DNA from: Ficedula albicollis
Lineage: Eukaryota; Chordata; Aves; Passeriformes; Muscicapidae
Direction: 5' to 3'
DNA length: 64,000 nucleotides
Assembly: GCF_000247815.1 (NCBI RefSeq)
Contig: NC_021679.1
Span: 37,313,738-37,377,737 of the forward strand
The position numbers and the translations under genes were made by a program. The notes beneath the pieces were generated by a model. The model was not told where the DNA came from, made no database searches, and worked only from the letters and a program-made list of their open reading frames with translations. This document shows, piece after piece, positions 42,966-57,470 of this stretch (position 1 is the stretch's first letter; the number at the start of each line of letters is the position of its first letter).

Positions 42966-43457
42966 ACTCGTGCTGTGAGAGGTGAAACCAGAGTTGGGAT
43001 TAATCTGCTGCAGATATAAACAGCACAAACGATCCCTGCAAAGTTCATTTCTACCATTAAATTAAAAAAAAAATTAAAAAGGAATTACTTTTAATATCCC
43101 TGAGTGCTGGAAATGTGAACATCTTGGAAGGGCTGGAAAGGATCCAGTCCCAGAGCACAAAAATCTCACGCTCAAACCTCCAGTGAGGGTTTCAAAAAGT
43201 GATGGCTGGGAGCTGTAGCCATGGTGAGGAAACAAAATATATTGGGAAAAAATGTAGGAAAACTCAAGTATCTTAATCCAGAGTAATTAACTGGTCTTTT
43301 ACCCTCTCACTATTTGCAGAGCACTATTCATGAGGAAAGATTTTAAGCTAGCTTCTGTTGTTTTAGCAATTCTGCTACCGGTAAACTACAGGAGTAATTT
43401 ACTTAATGGATTTCTAAACCTACCTATTAATTTGATGGGAAAAGGGGATTGAGGGGG

Positions 43458-44005
<548 letters not shown>

Positions 44006-44021
44006 ATAAATGAATAAATGT

Positions 44022-44062
44022 GAAGTTTGGGTTGGCAGGGACACCTCCCACCATCCCAGGCA
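44022..44062 (-). mobile_element. CR1 LINE scrap at the end of the GAAA array
   Basis: GTTTGGGTTGGCAGGGACAC then CTCCCACCATCCCAGG. It follows the microsatellite directly, suggesting the GAAA array grew from a CR1 tail. Confidence 0.55.
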
Positions 44063-44139
44063 AGCCCTGCTCTGTCCTGGCTGAAAACTCTGGGATCTGG
44101 GGGGGTTTTGGGGATGGACCAGGAGCAGCTCCCTGGTGA

Positions 44140-44665
44140 AAGAGGAGAAATCCGGCACCGCGGGGAGCCGCTGGTGCTGTCCCGACTGTGCCAAAAACGG
44201 GGAAATGGAGGAGCGGAGCGAGAAAAGGAAAAAACCAAAAAAAGCAAAAAAAAACAAAGCACCCCCAACCCAAGCCATTAGCACGGGCACCGTAGCATGA
44301 AGCACAAACCCTTCCTCCCGAGCCAACAAAGGCCGGGCAGGGTAATTGGCGGCGGGCGAGGCGGGCCGGGCCGCAGATGGGACGGGAATAAAGCGGCGCT
44401 GTCACGCACCGCACGCCGCATCTGTTATGGAAATCAGGGCAGCGGGGCCTTTTGTTCGGCCCGCAGCCCTCCCGACGGGGATCTGCCCGCAGCGGGTTTT
44501 CTTGTTATTAAACACGATTCGGGGCTGGTTGGGAGCAGATGCTGCCGCGGCATCCCCGGGCGGCAGCGGGAGCGATCCCGGCTTTGCGCATCAGTGATGC
44601 TGACACCAGCTGAGCCCGCCGGGCTCCCTTTGCAGCTCAAACCCCGCGCTCCCGCCCGGCACAAA
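44140..44665. promoter_or_regulatory. CpG-rich block, possible regulatory element
   Basis: Dense CG dinucleotides (GGCGGCGGGCGAGGCGGGCC and similar) against an AT-rich surround. No exon or start site is recognised. It contains a SOX-like CCTTTTGTTC near 44447. Confidence 0.35.
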
Positions 44666-45177
44666 AAAAAAACCGGCACCAAAAAAAAAACACCCACCTG
44701 CGGCACGCCAAAAAGTTTTAAAACCCATCTCAGTCTTTACAAAGCATCGCCGGTGTGCCGCATTTTATTTTCCTTCTCGTTCTTGTTAGGGCTTCATTTT
44801 TATTATTTGAAGAATTCTTATAATTATCTATTCGTGATATTAATAGCTATGAATGATTATTATATATTCAGTGGCATTTTTTTTGAGTGGTTTCTCTCCA
44901 ATGGATGTTTGCCCACGGCAGGAGGGAAGGGCAGGATGGGTTGGGGTCACAATGGGAGCACAGGAGTGTTGGAGTCAGTGAGTCAGGGGTCTCTGAATTC
45001 TTCAGAGAGAAATCAGAGTGCAGGGATTGAATTAAAGCCTGTGGATGGACTGAAGTGTATTAAGCCACTCACACATAAAGGAGACACTTAAATGGAATTA
45101 AGTTAGTAATTGGTCCCAGTTTTGTCAGGGAAGGGCAAAATTACAAAAATGGAGGTGGGAAAAGGGCATTCTGGTAC

Positions 45178-45320
45178 CCTGGGATGGTTTGGAGTGTTAA
45201 AGCTCATCCCATTCCAGCCCTCTGCCACATCCAGGGACACTCTCCCAGGCTGCTCCAAGCCTGGCCTGGGATATTCCAGGGATCCAGGGGCAGCCACAGC
45301 TTCCCTGGGCAGGAGAAGGG
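45178..45320 (-). mobile_element. CR1 LINE fragment
   Basis: GGGATGGTTTGGAGTGTTAA, CCATTCCAGCCCTCTGCCAC, AGGCTGCTCCAAGCCTGGCC and CCACAGCTTCCCTGGGCAGG follow reversed CR1 in order over about 140 bp. Confidence 0.85.
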
Positions 45321-45349
45321 GTTTTCATAGCCCTGAGGCAGAGCTGTCC

Positions 45350-45521
45350 GTCCATCCATCCATCCATCCATCCATCCATCCATCCATCCATCCATCCATC
45401 CATCCATCCATCCATCCATCCATCCATCCATCCATCCATCCATCCATCCATCCATCCATCCATCCATCCATCCATCCATCCATCCATCCATCCATCCATC
45501 CATCCATCCATCCATCCATCC
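45350..45521. repeat. (TCCA)n microsatellite
   Basis: About 43 perfect tetranucleotide units. The frame is open as HPSI or WMDG repeats only because of the repeat. Confidence 0.98.
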
Positions 45522-45548
45522 CTCCCCTGCTGTGGACCATGGAAAATG

Positions 45549-46940
45549 AGCAGGACCAAGAGCATCAAATACCTCCTGAGAAGGGCAAAGGGCGTAAAAC
45601 ATTTCCTGAGCAGGACAGAGAGCACCAAAACTCATCCTAGCAGGACAGAGAGCACCAAAACTCATCCTCAAGAGGACAGAGAACACCAAACAGCTCCTGA
45701 GCAGGACAAAGAGCACCAAACATCACCTGAGAAGGACAAAGAGCACCAAACTCATCCTGAGAAGGACAAAGAGCACCAAACATCACCTGAGAAGGACAAA
45801 GAGCACCAAACTCATCCTGAGAAGGACAAAGAGCACCAAACATCACCTGAGAAGGACAAAGAGCACCAAACTCATCCTGAGAAGGACAAAGAGCTCCAAA
45901 CTCTTCTTGAGCAGGACAGAGAGCACCAAACATTTCCTGGGCAGGACAGAGAGCACCAAAACATCTCCAACACAGAACAGAGGGCACCAGAACACCTCTT
46001 GAGTAGGACAGAGAGTGACAAACATTTCCTGAGAAGGACAAAGAGCACCAAAACTCATCCTGAGAAGGACAAATAGCATCAGACAGCTCCTGAATAGGAC
46101 AAAGCACCAAAGCTCATCCTGAGAAGGACAGAAAGCACCAAAACTCATCCTGAGAAGGACAGAGAGCACCAAAACTCATCCTGAGAGGGACAGAGAGCAC
46201 CAAACAGCTCCTGAGCAGGACAAGGAGAATCAAAACTCGTCCTGAGAAGGACAAAACACCAAACATCTTCTGAAAACTGAGCAGGACAAGGAGAATCAAA
46301 ACTTGTCCTGAGAAGGACAAAACACCAAACATCTTCTGAAAAGGACAGAGAGTGCCAAAACATCTCCAAACCAGAACAAAGAACACCAGGACACCTCCTG
46401 AGCAGGGCAGGGAGTGACAAACATTTCCTGAGAGGGACAGAGAGCAGCAAACTCATCCTGAGCAGGACAGAGAGCACCAAAACTCATCCTAGCAGGACAG
46501 AGAGCACCAAAACTCATCCTCAAGAGGACAGAGAACACCAAACAGCTCCTGAGCAGGACAAAGAGCACCAAACATCACCTGAGAAGGACAAAGAGCACCA
46601 AACTCATCCTGAGAAGGACAAAGAGCACCAAACATCACCTGAGAAGGACAAAGAGCTCCAAACTCTTCTTGAGCAGGACAGAGAGCACCAAACATTTCCT
46701 GGGCAGGACAGAGAGCACCAAAACATCTCCAACACAGAACAGAGGGCACCAGAACACCTCTTGAGTAGGACAGAGAGTGACAAACATTTCCTGAGAAGGA
46801 CAAAGAGCACCAAAACTCATCCTGAGAAGGACAAATAGCATCAGACAGCTCCTGAATAGGACAAAGCACCAAAGCTCATCCTGAGAAGGACAGAGAGCAC
46901 CAAAACTCACCCTGAGAGGAACAGAGAGCACCAAAACTCA
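45549..46940. repeat. 30-bp minisatellite with 60-bp and 852-bp higher-order structure
   Basis: The unit is close to AGGACAAAGAGCACCAAACT followed by CATCCTGAGA. Units alternate CATCACC and CTCATCC forms (60-bp period) around 45720-45890. A block starting near 45631 recurs at 46483, an 852-bp shift, with the second copy shorter by some units. The 10-codon period keeps a plus frame open for 176 codons ([12 protein letters not shown]); I regard this as incidental. Confidence 0.93.
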
Positions 46941-46992
46941 TCTGAGCAGACAAAGGCCAGCAGAGCAGAGCAACTGAGGACTCAACCTGGCA

Positions 46993-47640
46993 CAGATGGA
47001 AACACTAAAAACACCTGCAGATGGTGAGGAGAGGGGGAGTTTGGATAATTAATTAACCCCTCACTCACTAATTACAGCACCATCAGAGCTGCTGGGTCAC
47101 TGGGAACAGCAAAGAACCATCAGGGCAGTCCCAAGGAACAGGGAATAAACTGCTGGGAATTCTGAGATGGGAATTCTGAGATGAGAGCACCACAAGGAGA
47201 CAATTCCAAGATTTCCAGCCTGGACTGACACCAGGAAAAACCCCAGGGTGGGGAGGATGAGCTGCAGGCTCTGAGTCCCAACAGGACACAGGAATTCCAG
47301 GAAAACTCAGAATTCCAAGGATCTCAGTGGTTACAGATGGAAACACCAAAACCACCTTCAGATGGTGAGGACAGGGAGAGTTTGGATAATTAATTAACCC
47401 CTCCCTCATTAATTACAGCACCTCCAGAGCTGCTGGGTCACCAGGAACATCAGGGCAGTCTCAGGGAACAGGGAATGAACAACTGCTGGGAATTCTGAGA
47501 TGGAATTCTGAAAAATGGAATCACCACAGGGAGACAATTCCCAGCTTTCCAGCCTGGATGAAGGGGAGGATGGAGCTGCAGGTTCTGGAATTCCAGGACA
47601 ACTCAGAATTCCAAGGATCTCCCAGCAACAGGAGCAGCCC
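46993..47640. repeat. Two-copy tandem repeat, about 341-bp period
   Basis: CAGATGGAAACAC starts at 46993 and 47334. The copies share TTTGGATAATTAATTAACCC and a CTGCTGGGTCAC stretch with moderate divergence and indels. Confidence 0.85.
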
Positions 47641-47818
47641 TGGGCTGGGAATGAGTTTTTTCTGGCAAAGAACAACCTGAAAGCTGAATTTGAAAATGTG
47701 AAAATTCAGCTTGAGAGGCAAAGCAAAGCAATGCAAAGCAACCCCCACGTGTTTGCTTTGCTCCTCTGCCTCTGGCATTTTTGGGAAAGAACTCTTGAGT
47801 AGGAACCCACAGCAAAGT

Positions 47819-48971
<1,153 letters not shown>

Positions 48972-49977
48972 CATCAGTTAAAAGCTTATTATGGTGATCA
49001 AAAATGTCTTTTTTTTTTCCTTTTTTTTTTGTGGGAAATAACCAGAATGGGAGTGAGATTTGTTTTCTTTTCTCAGATGAAACAAAGTGCTGGGAACACA
49101 CAGAACTGAGATTGAATGATGAGTTCACCTTTACCTTTGCAGGAGTGAACAGAGCTTGTTTTTTTTAAACACTTCAAAAATGAAGCATCACCATTGGCAA
49201 TGAAATGCTTGTCCTCCACAAGCAAAAACCAGCCTGCTCAGAGCTTTGTCTCCTTCCTTTGGGGCAAGTTTGGTGGGTCAGGAGGAGCTGCAAACCATTG
49301 GAAAAGGCTGATTTAATTCAGTGTAACAACAGCAAGAAGGGATTGGACCGAACCAGTTCACCCCATTCCAGGATTGGGGGTTGGATGTTTTTCTGTTCAT
49401 CCCAAAATTAAGGGCAGGATCCAGTTCCCACTGGGGACCCCTTAAGGCCTCACAGTTCTTCAGACCCCATTTCCTCCACAAAAGGCTCTGCTGGCTCATC
49501 TGCAGGTTTTTGAGGGGGATTTTTGTATTTTTTTTTTTGTTTTTTTAAACATCCCAGAAGAGCGTTTTCTATGGGATCCATGGGCTGGGAGAATTCCATG
49601 GGCTCCCCAGCTCCTGGGAGAAGCCCAAAGGGGATTTTTGGGGCTTCCCCAGGTGGGCAGTAAGGCTTAAGGAATGGTCAGGGCTGGAAAATTATGGAAT
49701 ATTTTCCATCAGAGCTCTCAGCACCTCCCACTTGAAGCTACAGCACACAGAACACCAGCACTGGCACCATTTCCACACCACAACCACAAAGAGGAACCTG
49801 CAGGAACTCCCCTCCCCCCCCAAATCTGATCCATCTCATCTCCACAGAAACTTTGGGAATCCTCAAACACTTGTCTTCATCCCCACCGTGGATCAGGAAG
49901 GCAAAAATCCAGAATTCTCCAAAAATTTTCCTCCAGGTGACACACAGGCCTCGGTATCCTCTCCATTTTCACAATCA

Positions 49978-50161
<184 letters not shown>

Positions 50162-50741
50162 CTCCAGAATTCTCAAAAAATTTTCCTCCAGGTGACACAC
50201 AAGCCTCGGTATCCTCTCCATTTTCACAATCAGCTACTAAAAAAAAAAAATGAGATCAAATCCTTTGGAAAACCAACTCTAAGGTCACAGGGGTAGTTCC
50301 TTAATGAGAAGGGTGTATTAATAATGTCTTCATTAAAAATAAAATCCCATTAAAGTATTATTTGAATGAAATCAAAGTGGTAGCATCCAGGAGCAGAGCA
50401 GAAAAGAAACATCCACTGTCCATGACATCTCTCCTTTGCAGGGTTATTTTCCCAACCATCCTCTCTTCTCTCAGCACATTCAAACATTTTCCCTTTTATC
50501 ATTATCATTATTATTAATTTTTTTTGGCATTGTCTTCAACAGAAATTCCTGATGCCACATCTCTCAGAGCCTTTTCCTCCTGCTGCTCAGTCCTTCAAGC
50601 ACAGTTTCACACAACAGGAGAAATCTCCATGAAAGCACTGGCAAAAAAAAAACCATGAAACACCCTGTGGCTGTGACTTCATTGAGCTCAAACCCCTCCT
50701 GGATCTTCCTCCTCCTCCTCCTCCTCCTGCAGGAATTCCCT

Positions 50742-50993
50742 TCACATCACCGTGCAACTCTTGGCTTTGTCCTTTCTCAAGTCTGTGGCCACTGTGGACA
50801 GTTCTGGCCTGCCAGGCATGTGTGAAATTCTCTTTGTGGCCCTCTGAGATTTGTTTCTTTTCACATTTTTGTTTGTTTTGTTCACACAAGCCAGGGTGGC
50901 GACGTGAAAAATGTCTCTGACACTGTTTTCTGACTGTAAGGCTGAGCATTCGATGTATGTGGCTGCTCCAATCTGTTTGGCCATATTTGCACC
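50742..50993 (-). CDS. RND3: RND3 last coding exon (exon 5), C-terminal tail and CAAX box
   Basis: This terminal exon encodes residues 162-244 and the stop TGA (50742-50744). It begins GANMAKQIG, carries ECSAL (the SAL motif of the guanine pocket), then the basic Rnd tail ([17 protein letters not shown]). It ends in CTVM, a CAAX box whose Cys is farnesylated in Rnd3 and anchors the protein to membranes. The Ser just before that Cys, part of a 14-3-3 docking site in mammals, is kept. The acceptor is a long T-rich tract ending CCCCTCAG. Two differences from the human sequence as I recall it are MPGRPE where human has MPSRPE (position 222, one of the ROCK-phosphorylated serines) and LSTV where human has LSAV. 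44 of 83 sense codons end in G or C. Rnd3 opposes RhoA by binding ROCK1 and p190RhoGAP, reducing stress fibres and affecting cell migration. Confidence 0.98.
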   Translation of the reverse strand, partial: GANMAKQIGAATYIECSALQSENSVRDIFHVATLACVNKTNKNVKRNKSQRATKRISHMPGRPELSTVATDLRKDKAKSCTVM

Positions 50994-51267
50994 CTGAGGG
51001 GAAAAAAGAAAAAAAAAAAAAGAAAAAAGAACATGTGATCAATAACAAGTTGTGCAAAAATCTTCCTTCAGCAATCTTCACAATTCCAGCTCTGTGCTGT
51101 TTCCCCCTGGAAAACCCAAAGTTGATTTGTTAAACAAGTATCCAAGAATTATGTGGTGTGCTGATAAACAGAAATTGGGGGAAACTACTGGGGAAAAAAT
51201 CTGGGGGAACAAATCTGGGGGAAAACTGGGGAAAAAATTTGGGGGAACAAATCTGGGGGAAAAATAT

Positions 51268-53527
<2,260 letters not shown>

Positions 53528-53639
53528 AAATGGGGGGAAAAATGGGGAAAAAAAAATGGGGGGAAAAATATGGGGGGAAAAATGGGGAAAATGGGGAAAA
53601 AATGAGGAAAAAATGGGGAAAATAAACCGATTTGCATCC

Positions 53640-54475
53640 AGGAGGAGTTAAAAGTGTCCATGCCTTATCTGCTGTGCTGATAAATAAAAACTGGGTGAGA
53701 AGAGCAGCTCAGTGACTGCAAATAAATAACTGTAAAAAAACTTGAGGGGGGTCTTTTCAGCCTTGACTTGGATGTGGGAATTTCCTGGAAAATGTGGAAG
53801 TTTCCAGGTTGAAAACTGAAACTGGGATAATTCTATCAAATTCTAGCCAGGGAACAGGGGAAAAAAAGGAAAAAGGGCATTAGGGGTTATAGGAGCCCTT
53901 TTTTCTGATTTTAAATTTGGATATTTTTGCACCCTGAGGGGGAAAAAAGCAACATGTGATCAATACCAAGCTGTGCAAAGACTTGAGCAATCCTCACAAT
54001 TCCAGCTAATCATTGTTTTCCTGTAAAACCAAAAGTTCCAAAGCTGATTTTGGCAAATAAACAGAGCTTTGATCCCAGGAGGAGTTAAAAGTGTCCAAGC
54101 TTTATCTGCTGTGCTGATAAATTGGGAGAGAAGAGCAGCTCAGTGATTGCAAAAAACTGCAAAACCTGAATTGTCTGAGTGAGGCTTTTTCAGCAGTTTC
54201 ACCTTAATTTGGATGTGGGAATTTCCAGGAAAATGTGGAAGTTTCCAGGCTGAAACCTGAAATCTCCAAAGAGAAATTCTGTGCCTTAAGGAATGAGCTG
54301 CTGCTCCTGACCTGGAGCAGAGCCTGTCAGAGCTGCAGGAAAAGGGCAAAGTTCTCAGGGAAATGTGCTCTGGGATAATTCTATCAACTTCCTGATAGGG
54401 GAAAAAAAGGGAACAAGAACATGAGGGGTTATAGGAGCCCTTTTGTGTGATTTTAAGTCCAAGCAGGGATATTTG
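53640..54475. repeat. Diverged tandem copies within RND3 intron 4
   Basis: The string GGAGGAGTTAAAAGTGTCCA occurs at about 53641 and 54079. TTGGATGTGGGAATTTCC occurs in both, and GGGTTATAGGAGCCCTTTT in both at about 53884 and 54425. These show a unit of roughly 440-540 bp present about twice, with part of a further copy at 51000-51170 on the other side of the poly-G. Confidence 0.8.
53919..53945 (-). other. Decoy copy of the RND3 exon 5 splice acceptor
   Basis: On the minus strand this reads CCCCTCAG followed by GGTGCAAAAATAT, a near copy of the true acceptor and first exon bases (CCCCTCAG, GGTGCAAATATG) at 50981-51001. Sequence upstream of it in transcript order is the intron that follows in the other copy. 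The similarity stops after a few exon bases, so no exon was duplicated. Confidence 0.7.
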
Positions 54476-54540
54476 CCCCAGCAGCACAAGGCAAACATCC
54501 CAACATGTGACAGATGACAATAGCTCAGTATCCCGTGGTG

Positions 54541-54778
54541 GATTTTGTTACTGGAGCACAATACAGCATTATGTGAAAAAAAACAACAAAAAACCAAAAA
54601 AACGGGAGTTGTTCCAAGAGAATTTGATTTCAGAGGGATGAATCTTTCCCCATATCCTTGATTTTGCTACTGGAACACAACACAGCATTATGTGAAAAAA
54701 ACAAAAACAAACCAGAACAAACCTGGGAGCTGTTCCAAGGGAATTTGATTTCTGGGGGGGTGAATCTTGACTAAATGA
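54541..54778. repeat. Two-copy tandem repeat in RND3 intron 4, 119-bp period
   Basis: GATTTTGTTACTGGAGCAC at 54541 and GATTTTGCTACTGGAACAC at 54660, both followed by AGCATTATGTGAAAAAA and an AATTTGATTTC stretch. Copies are diverged. Confidence 0.88.
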
Positions 54779-55905
54779 CAAAATCCAAGCCCATCCCTGA
54801 TGGCACCAATCCCAGTCTGCCCTGCAGTGATGCAGGCACCTTATCAATGGTGAGGGGAGAGGCTGATAAAGCAGCAGGAGCTCCCCAGAGTTCAACATCT
54901 CAACTCCCTCTGGGCTGAGCCCCAGAAATGTTTGCTCAGGTGGAGCTGGGAGCTGGAGCAGGGTGACACCAGCCTGTCCTTCCCTCTCTGTGCTTCCTGC
55001 TGGAGGTCAGAGCAATGGGAAAAGCTCTGATTCCATCCTGCCTTAGCCAGGAAATGGATTTTAGGAGCAGCTGACTCCTGCTCCTCAGGGGTACAAGCTG
55101 AGCTGCGAATTCAGGGAAAAAAAATCCACCTGCCAGCATGGAAAAAACTGGATTTTAAAGTCTTGCCAAGTTGCAGCCTTAGTACCCCACATCAGGAGCT
55201 GCTGGTCTGGAAAACATGAGGGACAAACCATCCCAAAGTGGCTGCTAAAGTCACTGAGGTGACTCTGGAGGTGCCACTGTCCCTGCCACAGGGTGACTCA
55301 GCTGCCAGGAGGGATCACACACGTGTGAGTAATGCAGGGAGGCTCAGAGCTGAGCAGTTTCCCTGTTCCCATGACCTGATTCCTTTCCCTTTCTCCAGCC
55401 TCCAAACTTCTCTCTTCCCCAGGAGCAAAGAACTCATCAGGGATTAACTCTTCTGGCTTTGCTGCACCTTCAGGGGGAGGGACAAGGTGATATTAGAATC
55501 ATGACATTATATATTCCAATATGATGTCATGATTCTAAAGCCAAACAAAAATTCAAATCTGAAGTCTGCAGACAGCAATTTCACCCATTTGTCACTGAAT
55601 AAACAACATGGATCACCTTTTATCTACATTTCTGGTGTGTGCAGGCACAGAAAAGCAGGAAGTTTGTTTTTACAACTCACCTAAAAAGCAATTTGCAAGC
55701 AGAAAGATGATGTTTAAAGGGATGATTTTATGATGTGCTGCGATTCCCTTTAGCCCTAAACCATTTTCCAACCCACCCACACCAGAGGCGCAAATCTGAA
55801 TTTCAGGCTGCACTGAGAGGGAAAAGCTGGTCCCAGTGAGGGCTCCTGGGACAGAAATGGGGTTCTTCTTCCCCCTTGAAGGACAAAGAAGGGGGTGGCA
55901 CCTAC

Positions 55906-56040
55906 CTGGTCGTAGGACACGGGGGTCTGCCTGTGGTTGGAGAGCTCCACCAGCGTGCTGACGTCGGTGCGCAGGTCGGACTTGCAGCCCACCAGCAGCA
56001 TCTTGGTGTTGGGGCAGAACTCCTGGATCTCCCCTTTCCA
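55906..56040 (-). CDS. RND3: RND3 coding exon 4 (nucleotide-binding CKSD motif)
   Basis: This exon encodes residues 117-161, starting WKGEIQEF and ending VSYDQ. It holds the LLVGCKSDL segment, the Rnd version of the guanine-specificity motif (NKxD in Ras, TKxD in Rho). It also covers the start of the Rho-family insert helix ([10 protein letters not shown]). The acceptor is TTTTGCAG on the minus strand and the donor is CAG followed by GTAGGT, a canonical GT. It is exactly 45 codons long with phase 0 at both ends, so it joins exon 3 (ending KK) and exon 5 (starting GAN) without a break. Base use is unusual: 44 of 45 codons end in G or C, far more than in exon 5. No frame-disrupting change is visible. 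Confidence 0.97.
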
Positions 56041-57360
56041 CTGCAAAATTGGGAGGAGGTGGTTGTTTAACAACTCAAAGAAGAAATGGGTGTAAAGTTT
56101 AATCAGCCCTGATGTCCCCAAGCTGGAATGTTTTTATGTAATGGTTGGATTTGCCTTCCAGGTGATTTCTGCTGCGGCAAGAACTTGGTCAAGGATGAAA
56201 TCTTGCTATCTCACACACTCATGAATTCCACTGGCTTACTAATCAGCAGGGAATGAGATTGTTTACCCACAGGAGCAAAGGTTTGCAGAGCTGCTGTTTC
56301 TCACACCCAGCCCCAGCCAGGTGCAGAAATGCTGTCCCCACCTTCACAACCACAACAGCAGCAGGGCTACGTGTGGGATTACTGCTGCATTCTCACACCT
56401 AAAACAGCACAGATCTGTCCCAGCAACGAGCCCCTCAGTCAGAACTTGGGATAAATTAATTTGGTTTCACCCATAATCCAAAACAGATGATACTCCCTAA
56501 AATTTAAGGCTATAATTTGGGTTTTAAAGCATTAAGAAAGATCTCTTGCAGAATTAAATAACCAGAATTAGCAGAGGCAGAAAAACCACAGTTCTGGATG
56601 CTTTTTCACACAGAGAGAGTAGTTTAGAAGTATTTTTTTGTTGGCTATTCAGAGCATTGTAAGGCAATTTATCCCAGTGAGACAAGAATCACTGGCTCCA
56701 GCCTCAGGAAAAAAAAAAAAAAAAAAAAGGAATTTCAGGTCATTAAGCCCCAAAACCACTGAGAAGTTGAGTCATGCTCAGCAGCCAAGGAAGGGAGCAG
56801 GACCACCTTGCAAACACAGAGCCTGATTATGAAAATTCCACGTCTGAGCTCATGGGAAGGCTGACACAAGCTCGGATCAGTGACCTCATGGAGGGTTTGG
56901 GGCAGGGCTGCATTTCTGTGCCACTGCAAGCTCTGCTGGTGGCTTCCAGAGGCATTTGTCACTGGCTCCCAAATTATGTAAGGCCATGGCAGAAGTCCAA
57001 ACACTCTGCAGACAATTTTTAGCCATCCCTGCAGCCCAGCAAAGTTTCCCAACCCCGTCACAGGAACACGTGAGAGACAATTTCTTACAGCACCTCACAC
57101 CACCCCCAACAATCCCCTGCTGTCTCAGGGCTGAGGAATGAGAATTTCCTTCAGCTCCAAGAGTCCATTAGTGAGATTTTGTTTTCAATTAACATCCAGC
57201 CCTTCCAAACAAATGACCTCAAATCAAAGCACCCTCCTGTCATCGCTCCATTAGAAGAAACAAAGTGGAAGTTTCCAGTGTAGGAACAGCAGCACTGCAG
57301 GGATTTCAAGATGAGCTGCTCCAGCAGAGTTCTGTGCTCAGGGCTTGCTCAACCACTTGC
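56041..57360 (-). other. RND3: RND3 intron 3, GC-AG type
   Basis: This 1320-bp intron lies between exons 3 and 4. Its donor is GCAAGT directly after AAG, and its acceptor is TTTTGCAG before TGG. The AG|GCAAGT context is the strong consensus seen at functional GC-AG introns, which make up roughly 1% of vertebrate introns. The only low-complexity feature noticed is a 20-bp-class A run near 56709-56727. No poly-G block or large repeat interrupts it. Confidence 0.9.
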
Positions 57361-57470
57361 CTTTTTCAGGACACTGTCCAGGGTTTCTGGCCGACTGATG
57401 TCAAAGCAGATGAGGACAGCATCCGAGTCCGGGTAGGAGAGCGGGCGGACGTTGTCGTAATAAGGAGAGC
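57361..57470 (-). CDS. RND3: RND3 coding exon 3 (switch II region)
   Basis: This internal exon encodes residues 81-116 of the Rho-family GTPase Rnd3/RhoE, plus two bases of Gly80. Read on the minus strand it begins with GC completing a Gly codon, then [10 protein letters not shown], and ends with DSVLKK. In Ras and Rho the residue after DxxG is the catalytic Gln; here it is Ser, the hallmark of Rnd proteins, which cannot hydrolyse GTP and stay active. The acceptor is a pyrimidine tract ending CTGCAG. The donor is AAG followed by GCAAGT, a GC donor rather than GT; no GT donor keeps the frame. The length of 110 nt (2 + 36 codons) fits exactly. 25 of 36 full codons end in G or C. The match to RND3 rests on recalled family sequence; RND1 and RND2 are less likely because the later exons match RND3 almost perfectly. 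Confidence 0.96.

Larger units (their letters stand above)
38361..43457. other. Intergenic, no gene seen
   Basis: CR1 fragments and the 68-bp tandem pair apart, no recognisable exon, RNA gene or transposon. 43080-43430 may be an old unrecognised repeat. Confidence 0.5.

Noticed and set aside
45546..46076. 176-codon [14 protein letters not shown] frame, involucrin-like in look
   Set aside because: A 30-bp minisatellite gives this automatically, with no promoter, intron or conserved end; kept only as a low-interest check.
55876..56070. Plus-strand 64-codon open frame over RND3 exon 4
   Set aside because: It is the antisense shadow of a well-supported exon, helped by its very high GC content.
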